Origin: Thuidium tamariscinum
Taxonomy: Eukaryota > Streptophyta > Bryopsida > Hypnales > Thuidiaceae
Direction: 5' to 3'
Assembly (NCBI GenBank): GCA_947034885.2
Contig: OX344749.2
Coordinates: 26,427,501 to 26,491,500, forward strand
DNA length: 64,000 nt
Part shown: positions 14,801 through 26,800 of the stretch, piece by piece
Numbering within the stretch: position 1 is the first letter of the stretch
Layout of the letters: every line of letters begins with the position of its first letter
The notes under the pieces: model-generated
The model's database searches: none
What the model was told of the DNA's origin: nothing
Seen by the model: only the letters and a program-made list of their open reading frames with translations
Translations under genes and position numbers: made by a program

Positions 14801-17800
14801 TGAATGTGAAATATAAGAGAAAAAAATATTCAATTTTATTTTTATTTTTCTTACACAAATGAATAATTCAAATTTTTTTGTAGTTCATAGATTATTGCAT
14901 ACAGTTGCATTTAATAGTTGAGATTGAAGGCCTTGCTCTGTAACACAATAATTAATAATAAGTGTTTTCCCTGAAATTTCTGGCCCATACTCTGGATTTG
15001 GTAGCTTACTGATCAGATAAAGTCGAAAATTTTCATCCTACATTAAATTTTTTGATATTTGACATTATTAGAATCAAATTTAAATTATACAGTCTTCTAA
15101 AATATAAAAACAAAATTCTACTATTTCAAAACATTGATACATATTTTTAGCACAGTACAAGGTATTCTACCTTCTTAGATGTTACAAAATGGTTTAGCAT
15201 TAAGCATGTGATGTTATAATAAATCAATTATGTATATTTAATTATTATCATTATATAATCAACTATTCATGGTAGTATAGTTGATCGGAAGAAAGCCTAC
15301 CCATTCAATGTCTTTGTCACCGAGTTTAACAGTTTTTCTTCCTCCTGGTCCCGGAGTAGTTATTTTCTCAAGAATAGGGTCAATGACGGGGTCAATGTAT
15401 TCATCAACATTTTCAAGCATGAATGGAAAGCCATATTGGATTGCCAACTCCATTTGTTTGAGGAAATCCGAATCATTGAAAGTTCTTACTCGACCTTCTA
15501 ACATTTTGCCTTCTTTCTTTTTTATCCAATTGATTGCCTTTTTCATTTTCAGATTTCATCATCAAGAAATATTATACATTCATAGATTAGACATTAGAGT
15601 TAATCGTAAAGTAGGTGGAATGCCGGACCAGGAGCCGGAGTTTGAGAAAAACATAGGACCAAACTCCTTGGAGCACCAAAACTGAGGTCCAAAGGAGTTT
15701 GGTGTTGTGTTTCTTTTTTACTAAGGTAGGTCCACCCAAAAGCACCCTGTTCCTAAAAGCGCCATCTACAGTGCACATACATTTCCAAAATCAGTCATGT
15801 TCAGAGGCTGTAGATGGCGCTTTGAGAAACAGATTTTGACCGTTAATAACTTCTGGAAACGGTATCCAAATCCTGCATTTTGAGGTGCATTGGAACATGC
15901 TTTCACTTGCCAACAAGACTGCATAAAAATTTGAACTACCTAATAACAAGAACTAGGCACAATATGAATAAGTAGCGCTTTTGAGTGTACCTACCTTATT
16001 CTCAGTTATACCTTCCTCTGACACCCCTATTTCAAACCTGGGTTTCCTTTATCATTAACTCTATCACAAGGTTTTTTTTCCTTACATAATTAATTTAAAA
16101 AAGCATTGCAGAGTTTGATTCCTTACTTGAAGCTGCGGGTCAATGCAAAGGGGGAATCGTGAGCCTTTTGTTGTAAGAATTCCATTTTGGATGGAAAGAT
16201 CATTAGACGGAAGTCCTTGACTATTCCATATACTAATTTCAACTTCACTTGAAAGAAGATTTTCTAAAACTAGAGGATCTGTTACTGGAACTTCATGTAC
16301 AAGTAAATCTTTGTGCCATGTACTTTGAATTAACAAATTTCTATAATCTATAGTAAAGCCTCCACAATAGCTGCAACACATTGCATATAGTTTATTGTAA
16401 ATCAAAAAATATGTTAAGCTCAATTATATATTGATAATAGTTACACCTTTAAACGATAATTATTCATAAACAAATAAGTGATAAAAAAAAGTAAATTTTA
16501 AATTCAATTAAGATTGAATCTAAGCATGTAACAAATCAATTTACCTTAGGAAACTTGAAGCTACTAAACAATCCCCCAACAATTTAACACGTGCAACTGC
16601 TAGATCTTCCAATTCTTTGGACCATCGAGAGTGTTCACTACCAAGTCCCGCTATAAGACGAGAGGCTGCATCTAACCTTTTCTCCATCAAATCTGCATTT
16701 GTTTTCAGCGCAATTTGTTCTCCATTTGCAATTTCAAATTCTTTATTTAGCGACTCCAATTGAACATTCAAGTTTTCAACCTAACATTAACAAGTATGAA
16801 TATGTAACTATACCAATATTACTATAAAAAAAATTGGTTATTTTTCAATTTTACATATTATAAATGGCATCCATACCAAGGTTGCTATTATGTAAGCCTA
16901 TGAATATGAGCCTATAAATATGAGCCCATGAGCCTAGAAGACTATGCACCAGGACTTTTTTTTCATTTTTTAAGAAGTGCCATAGTGGCGATTAAAATTT
17001 TTATAATGGTGCTCTAAATTTCAACATCCATCCATATATTGGATAGAAAATATTACATTAGTACATATTACATGTATTTAATTTGATTTTCATCCATAGT
17101 TTGGCGATTTTCATCTAAGATTTTTTTTAATGTGAAGTTCTCTGGCGATTTCATCCAATTTTTTTGGCATTTTTTCTAATGTTTTTTAGCCAGATTTTTT
17201 TTTCCGGTGCAATCTGGCACCAGAAAGCCAAAAAAAAGAAGCCCTGCTATGCACCTATAGTATAGGTGTATGAATATGTAGAAGAAGAAGACAAACCCTC
17301 AACGTGACAAGTGCATACAAGGGATATTATAATTTTTTTTATATAATTATAGTACAACTATATTATTGATACCTATATTATAAATGTTTATATTATATAT
17401 TTTTCTTATATATATTTTCACATACTAGCATCATTAAAATCTATACCTCTTCTTGAATCTTCTCCAATTCTGCTTGTGCGGTAATTAGCATTTTTTCCGC
17501 AGCCATAACAGCATTGCGCTTGGGGGCAACAATTTTTAAGATTCCATAATAATTCATCATTGCCAAGACCCATCGAAGCAATCCTGCTGCTGCTAGAGAT
17601 ATGTTTTGTATAACTTCTAAACTCATATTGGGATCCTTAAAATACTCCCTCAAACCTTTCATCTGTATAAAGAATATGGTATTATTTATATATATATATA
17701 ACATGAATACTATTTATATATGCACATTATATATACATAAAACGTACTTGGAAGAAAACAATGACAAATTCTACATTTTCGTTGATAATATTGGTAACAA

Positions 17801-20800
17801 GTGTGTTCAAATATGATCAATTGCTAAACGTTTCTACTTTGATTCTAGAAGAGTTTTAAAATTTTTTTTTTTTCAAAACTTAGAGCAAAACATTGCTTTT
17901 GTATTCTTATACATTTCTATGTATTTTTAAGTTTTAGATTGATTGTCATTATCATACTTGTTTCTCCGTGATGTTATCTTTTTCAAATTCTATCAAACTT
18001 TTTAGAAAACTGCTATCAGCCATCATTCCTTTTGCACCCTTCCATGAAACATCTGGTATTCGTTTAAGGATACAAACGCATTCGCAAACCTAATAAGTTT
18101 ACTTCATGGTTTAGTAGATAGAAATACCTTTATTCATTTGTTTTTTGTTATGATATATTTTTCTCAATTTCAATATCTTCTACATAGTTTAATGATTGGC
18201 ATAGTTTAATGAATTATTAATTGTACATATGATAGAATTAATTGCAAAACAATGAAGGACACTAGAAGAAAAGCAAGTTGCAGTGAACAAAAACTATGGG
18301 CCAAATTTTGTTGATGGCGCATTTGTAAACGTAGATTTTGTGTTTACAAACATGTTGTCAACAAAATCTAGCCCACAGTTTTTGTTCACTGCAACTTGCT
18401 TTTTTTCTAGTGGGAGGAGGAACTTGAGCTTGTAAAAAAAACAAGACAAAACTCCTTGAAGCATCCAAACATGGTATGATGGAATTTGATAGTGTGATTA
18501 CTTTGTACCAAGTTAATCTTAGTTAAACCTTCTTTTAATCTTTAAGGGACCAAGGTCTTTTCTTCACCAAGAAACATTCAAGATTGCCATTTCTATTGTA
18601 AAGTATGAAAATAATATGAATTTTTTAAATTTATGGCCATTTAACTACAAGATTTTATACTCAAATAAGATGAGAAATGGAATGAATTTCAGACCCTAAA
18701 CTGCACAAATTGCAAGATATTTGCACTTGAAGTGAAGAAAACAAGTTTTTCTGCACATTGAAGGATTGGATTATTTGACTTTGAACCTTGCACTACAAAG
18801 TTTTGAGCTTTAAATCTTTGTAATGGAAAACTAAATTGAGAGTCTTAGAAAAAAAATAGGCATAGAAAAACTTGATTTTCATTCTTAAAAAAATTGTCAA
18901 GTAGAAGTAGGTATAAGATGGAAGGAAAATCTAAATTATTAACATTTCTAAGAAAGAATTAAAACTTACTAATTCCAATGGTGAGATTGTTCTAGAAAGC
19001 AAACTAAACCATGTAAAACTTATTTTTTGTGAAGAAATTAGAATCCCATAAGTTATTTTTTCAAGAAGATGCTTAGATTGTCTAAGAAACAAGATTGTCT
19101 ATAATTTTTATACCAGTTATACAAATTAATTGAATCAAAGCTATCTATACAAACAAAAATATAATCTATTAAAAAAATATTTAAAAAATAAAGTTTGAAA
19201 TTATTAAGTTTCTTTGGTTGTGTAATATTCCCTATTTTGAGCTTATTCTAGGCATAACTTTTGTTCTAGATCACTAGTTGGGACCAAAAAAAATTAAGAA
19301 ACTAATCAATTACCTTTCTACAAAAAAAAATTCAAAAAATCATGACAAAAATTGGGATTGTAGGTATGTGCCCAAAATCCAATTTTGTCCCCATGAAAGA
19401 AAATGGTCCTTTAGGATTTACCACCCCTTCTACAAATTGGGGTTCTTGAACTTTAAATTTAACTCTAATGGCGTAATGTTGAAACGAGCTCATTGTTATT
19501 GTAACAAAATTTTACAATGAGCTCAAAATAATAATAATAATAATAATAATAATAGTGATTTCATTATCACAACCCCCTAGTGAGCCTCAAAAAATCATTT
19601 AAATTAAATTGAATTGAATCCCTTTCCCCATCCCACCCTATTTGTAATTTTCATGTGGGATGGGGGCTTGCATTTGATATGGGATATATAGTAGGTACAC
19701 CCAAAATTGCTTAGTGTCTTAAACCACCACCTAAAAAAAGTTGTGAAATGGTTTTCAGTTGTGGTAGAAGTCGTTAGTGATTAATTTATGGCATTTAGTG
19801 ATTACAACACAGTGTTTACAAGTCAAGGTAATTGTTAATGAGGTATTTACTAGAGATTGTTAAGATGACAATGGAATTATTATGGGAAAAAGAGCTGAGA
19901 TGAACTTGTATCATAGAGAACCATCCTAGTAGTTCACATTGAATATTAAATAAAAATGGCACAACTTTCTTCACATTTTGGAATAGTTTCCAACTTTTTC
20001 TCTGTCACTTTTGCCAACTTGAGCATGCAACTTCTTCAATGCTATTGCTCCATTTCAGTGCAACCTACAAATGCTTTGAAACACTCTACTGCCAAAACTT
20101 TGTACCCCTACTACTGTGTCATATTTTGGAAAATAAAAAAATTGATTGTGGTTCCATTCCTTATCTGCAACTATCTTCCACCGCTTCAATTCAATTTTCA
20201 CCATCATATCTTGAAGATACCCATAGCCCAATTCCTGACACTTTTGGGTGCACCTACCTTATCCCAAAGTCCAAGTCCGTATCCAAATCTATATTCATAT
20301 TGTACCTATATTGTACAATATCTCATATCTATATCTATATTGTATAATATCCCATATCTATATCTGTATTGTACAATATACCATATCTGTATCTATATTG
20401 TACAATATCCCATATCTATATCTGTATCCCAAGTTGTTTTTTAAAATCAACAACATTGGAGGGGGGCAAATTCTTTTTAACAAAAATCAACAGCACTCAA
20501 TTTTTGGACGGGGAGGAAATGGTAGGACATGATGGGTTGCCTCTTATGGGGACATTGTGTATGAGCATTGACCTTTTAAGGGTTTAATTTACTAAGTTAC
20601 TAACCTTCTGAACATAAATGTTTGGCTTTGCAAAAGATCGAATTTCGGTGATTTCATCTTTTTTTAAGCTATTTAAAGCTTCTGCAGCAGCCTCTAAAGC
20701 AGGGAGGGCATCAACCAATGCAACTTCTGCTTCAGCTTTCTCAATTGTGATTTGAGCACTTTGTTTGGACAACTCTGTACCCTTATCTTGAGCAATGGTT

Positions 20801-23800
20801 TGCTTGGATACCACAATCTCCGTGTTTTTGCTGCAAAACATCAAAACATAATTACATTCTCAAATTTGAGTTGAAAATCATTGTGAACCTCAATCAAATT
20901 ACTAAGATTTAGCATACACCTGCACATTTGAAATTAGAGTATTAGTTGATGAGTACCTAATCACTTCTATTAGTGCATTACATTCTTTGGTTTTTGCATC
21001 TACAACAATTTTAGCCTCTGCTAAAGTTTCCTGTACAATGAAAAGCTAATATTGTTAAAAAAATCATCCCGTCTTTCTATTGAATGTCATTTATAAAATA
21101 CAAATAAAAAATGAAAACAAGTTTGTAACTGGAATTTGTAAAATACAATACCTGCAAAGCAGCAACCTCTACTTTAGCTTGGATGAGCTTTTGTAGCCCA
21201 CCATTGAGCCGATTTGCTTGATCAGTGTTGTTTTGCCTTTTTTGCTTTAATAATGTGCAATATGTCATGATAAAGTCGAGAAAGTTCTTGGGCGTCACAT
21301 AATTGGTCCGTCGAGTTTCTTGTGTGAACTTGGGACTAACGTTGCACACTGACATGTGCACGAGAACAATGTGGTCGAGAATTGGTTTCTGAAATTCTTG
21401 TTGAATATCAACTTCTGCTAAAAACACGGTGCACACAGATAGTAGAGCTTCTTCCGGCCATGGCGTAAGCCAATCAATTACACAATTATTCACTAATCCA
21501 GGAAAGTTTCGGCAACGGGTGCGAAGGGTATCTCCAACCGGGGACATGGCAAGTGTGATGTGGAGGTTGCTACGACATCGGTTAATGAAATAACCCCATA
21601 CATTTTCTTTGGTATCGACAATGCCAGACGCAGCAGCAGCGTCTCGGACCTAGATCATCAGAAAATTACAATTTTATTAGTCACTTGAAGAACCACAAAA
21701 AATGTGACTGATAGTGTAATCCCTGAAGTATCAAGGCCATTGCTACAAGAGAAAAGAGGTGTTTCAAGTGAGTTTTTTAAGTATAGTTTTAGACATCAAA
21801 TTATAAGTAATGATCTTTAAGGTAATTTTCAGTAAAAATTTGCTAGAAATACATATAATTCTAGTAAATTTTTGCTGAAAATTATCTTAAAGGTCATTAC
21901 TTATAATTTGGTGTCTAAAACTATACTTAAAAACTCACTTAAAACACGTCTTTCTCTTGTAGTGCATTGTTTTGTCAAAAAACTCTCAAAATTGCCATTT
22001 CTGTTGTGTTCACCCAAAAAAACTAAATAAAACATTTTATTAAAGAATCTATTTATAGGATCTTGTACTTAATTTAATTGAGATCATGTTGTAAGAATTT
22101 CGTGATGTTTGAACACATAGATTGAAAGATATGAGCATTATATGTTAGAAAAACAAGGTTTTTTTGAATTGTGGTTTGCAATTTCAAATGAATTTTGACT
22201 TTCATTCGTGAAAAAAAAATTGTACTATAGAATTTGAATTTAGTGTTAGAGAATTGAGTTGAGAGTCTAAGAAAAGAATTTTACAAAAAAAACACTTGAG
22301 TACCATTCTTCAAAAAATTGTTAAGTAGAAGTTGGTCGAAGATTGAAAGAAAAACTAAATGGTTAATGGTTCTAAGATGGGATTGAAACACAATAATCCC
22401 AAGAGTGAGATTGTTCTAGCAAGAAAATGTAACCTTGTTCAACAATTTTATTTAAAAAATTATGAAAATTGCATTTAGAAATGAATCATGTAAGTTGTTC
22501 TTTCAAGAAGACATTTAGATTGCCTAAAAAACAAGATTGTTCATAACTTTCTCATTACTAGTACAAATAGAATGAATCAAAGCTTCCCATGTAGACAAAA
22601 ATACATTATTTCAGGAAAAAAAATTTTAATTTTAACTTTTTGGAAAAAAAAGCATTGCCCATTGAATGAGAATTTGGACTTTTGTGGTATAACTTTTGTT
22701 GCCAAGGCACCAATTGAAATAAAAATTATATTCCGACAAAGCTAATCAATTTTCCTATCTTAAGAAAAAAGTTTCAAAAAGTTTCACCCAAAATTGAAGT
22801 CATAGGAACTTGCTCAAAATCCTTTTTGCCCCCAAAGGAAACAATGGTCCTTTAGGAGTTGATTACAAAATATTTTATTTATTTGGCTATATTATGTATT
22901 TAAATTTGAAACTTTTATATTTCAACCAATTGAATTCAAATGAACCTATTTTAGAATCTTCAATTGTCAATTTGTCATACATATTTGTAATTCATTCACC
23001 TGATTTATCATGCCATCTTTTTCATCTTCTTTAAAAAGAGCAGGTACCATTCCAGAAGTAAGCATATTGTTAATGAGTTCAAGGAAACTTTCATTGGCAA
23101 CATGAGCATCAGTGAACAGAAATACCACTGCTTTATTTTCTACCCCAAGTTTTGTGTATAATGTTTTCAAGTCTTCTCGAAATGCTTCTTCATCGTAGCC
23201 TCGTGCTAATGTAATTTGAAAAATGACACATCCAGCAGCAAAAGCTCCTATACTGGATAAGCTTTTTTTCCCACTACCTCCAACCCCCACAAGCAAAGCA
23301 TTTCCCTATACAATTGTGTTTTAATTTTTTTTTAAATAAATTATTATTAGTGCAATTGAAATGAACAAGGTTATTTTTTGGCATGCTTGATTATATATAT
23401 ATATATTTCTTTACTATGTAGAATTACTCCTATACCGTGCTCCTACATTATAATCTCTGACAAATAAGTACATGGCTAAACAATCAAGTTATTTCAAATA
23501 ATATCTTATGAAATAAAATAAAAATATATTTTCAATCATTTAAAATGACCCAAGCCAAAAACTATTGTTGTTGAGGTAAAGTAGAGTCCTTAAAAATTCA
23601 ACCTTAAAAATATTTTGATTGTCAAACTACCAATACCAAATGTTCAAGAGTTTAGTCATTTGATGTGTTTAGAATTATTTTTTTACCTGAGGGACTCGCA
23701 TAATACGATGGACACGAGTGAGGTGTTCTAGAGCATCCTTGAACATGACAAGGTTCATTGGTTTATTTACAAGGTTGTATTCTTCTAAAACTTCTTCCAT

Positions 23801-26800
23801 TAATGGCCCCACAGAGTCTTCAAAATTACCCATATCTTCATAAAGTCTTGGCTCTGTAGGTTTTAATACATTTCTATAATCTCCAAAGATAATTGGATTT
23901 GCTAAAACTTCCTCTGCTACTGATTCAAATTTTGAACGCACCAAGCTTTCAAGTTGATCCTAAATCATAACATCCATATTATTATAAATCAAAAGGCTTG
24001 TACAATGTGGATATAAAATAGATAAATTTAATACAATACATTTTTTTATTAAAGAAAGATTTCATGAATGAATAAATAGATATAGATATTATTATATAGG
24101 TACAGATGTATCTAGATGAGTTCAATTACTTCAATGATTTGCCTATCACCATCATTAATGAGACGATCATAAAAAATACGAAGGCACTCATTACGCCACA
24201 AACGTATCATTTGGCCAATTGTCTTTACTTTGTCTATAGTTGAAAAAGTCAAACCTTCATATATTCGGCTAAGATCACGTAGATTGAAGATGTAGTGAAA
24301 TCTTGAAGGCGTTGGAGGTAATTTCTCAATGATATAATTGTACAAGCTTAATGTGATTTCAGTAATAGGCATAGTCAATTCCTATAGTAGTTAAAAATAT
24401 TTTAATAATTTTTTTCTTACCATGTTTAAACTTTTAACCTCAAGTGATGATTATGTGTTTTAATTGAATTTGAAGCAATGTTATTGTACATAATAATATT
24501 TAATTTCAAAAACTTTGACAGCAAGAATTAAAACATTATAATGTTTGAAGCTAAGAAAAAAAGGTTCTTATATCTTATCAGATGGGGCCAATACACTTTT
24601 GATTCCTCACTCAAAGTGAAATTTATACACTATATATGGGTTTTTTAATTTACATTTACAACTTTTATCATGTAAATTACATACCTAGAAAATTTCAAAA
24701 TTATAGGAGTTTTTCACATGTTGCCTAAAATTGCCCAAGCTACCTAAGAAATTTAAAGTAGTAAAATTTTTTATCCATGCATTGTATCATTCCAAAATCC
24801 TCTTCTTAGAAACCTACCCAAGATTTTTTTGGTATGTTGAAGGGATGCTTGGTTCTTTAGAAATAAAAGAGGAGATATAAAAAATAGATAAAAATATTGT
24901 AGTCAAAAACAAAAAATTGAGGTTTTGGTAGTGAGACAAGTCACATGCTTTCTCTCTTATTTCTTCCATTGTATACTTCACCCAAAATTCAAAAATCCTT
25001 GAATTTTTTAAAATTGTTTTTAATTATTTCTAATTCTTTGAAATGAAGTAATATAATTTTTGTAGAAGAAAAAATTTCAAAATCTTATGTTCAATAGTAA
25101 AAGTTTCCTAAATTGTACAATAAAACATGAAAATTTTAGAATTTGTTGATCTCATGATAATCAATGTGGCACTCGATTGTATTAGAGTATACGTAGTATT
25201 TGCCAAAATCTACAAAACAATAACATCTTTGCAAGAAAAGAACTTCTTCATAATTTCTTCAAGCCTTTGGAGGCTAATTATTTTCAACATTTTAGATTGT
25301 GAGCCTTTTGCTTCATGCATGGTGTTCTTGGTGTTGTGATATAGACTTGTAGTGTAATGAATTTTGTAGACAAATGAAAAAAATTAAATATGGAAAATTG
25401 AATTGAATTGTAATATTGCAATAGTTGAATTGCATAATTTTTTTTCCACTTCCTACAAGCATAGTTAGTGATCAAAGTTTTTAAAGCACAATTGCTAACT
25501 TTTTCTATTCTACATTTATCTTTTTGATTCTTTTTAATTTAATTAGACTCTTTATTTATTTCTAGAGCAATTTTTTAGGCTCAAGTGTCACAATGTTTTG
25601 ATATTGTTTGCCTAGGTCAACATTCAACGTATTTGTTTTACAAGACATGGTAGAATGTAAACTATTTAGTAAGTGTATTTTGGCAAAAATGCTAATTAAA
25701 ATATGTTTTTAAATTAATTATCATTTTTTTGAATATTGATAGAATATGCAAGCTTGAAATTTATCAATATAAAATCCATGGATTAATATTGTAGGCAAAA
25801 AATCACTTTGAAATTGATTTTCAAAAATTTGCTTATGAAAAAAAACTTTCACCAAAAGATAATAGTTTGTTTTTATGATTTTGGTTTGTTTCTAAGTTTT
25901 TTTTAAAGACTCATTCATATTATCTATACTACAGTTTTTGAATTTCTGGATTTACCCAAAAAATAAAATATTGCTTTAGATTGAACAGAAAGTTTATAAA
26001 AGGTTTAATTTCTATAAGTTTTGTATGTATTGATGAATTTGCATTTTTTCTACTTTAAAAATGCTTGGAACTGTTTTCGTTTATTCAAGAAATATTTGGA
26101 AAAAAATTTAGGCATTTATTTTTAATTGAAATACATATTGAAGTGAGCCTTTTTCAAGTACAACTATGAATGATTTGTATGTAATTTACACTATTTTTGC
26201 ACTATTTTTCATGTAGAATAAGAAAAATTCTTTAATTTATGAAAATTACATAGAATGCCATTCCTTTTTGTTGTCTTCTAATTTCAAAATGAATGACCAT
26301 ATTCATTGAACATTACAAAAATAAAGACTCTCATATTTCTATGTGGATACAATTTAGTGTATTCATTTAGAGAACTAAATGTGTTTTTATTTTATTTTTA
26401 TTTTTCATTAAAAATTCAATGAAATTTTGTAATTAAATTTGAATATTGAAAAAAAATTTGATTATATTTTTGAGATTTCAATTATACTTTATGGCCTTCA
26501 AAATTTTAAATGGTTTTTCATTAAGGGTATTGTACTGTACAACTATATATTGATTGTTTTGTCAAACTTTTGCACAAAACTAATTTGAATGTGTATTCAA
26601 GTGAAAATTTACATGATTACAAAGTGGAACAAATGTCAAGTTGAGACCACATTTTTATATATACAACAAAAAATGAAACTTAAGAACTTTATTTCAAGTT
26701 TTGATATGTCAACTAAAGCCTTCAAGCTAATCATAATTAGCTAAAATGATGCCTTAAAGGCTTTTAGGAATTTCTTGAAAAATCAAAATATGTTTCAAAA

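Noticed and set aside
20270-20425. CRISPR-like array from the regular ATATC/TGTATTG units
   Set aside because: Units are contiguous and degenerate with no unique spacers; it is a tandem repeat in a eukaryotic intron.
19956-20532. 162-, 102- and 94-codon plus-strand frames
   Set aside because: They run through element E2 and the tandem tract of element D; composition is repetitive and no family motif is present.
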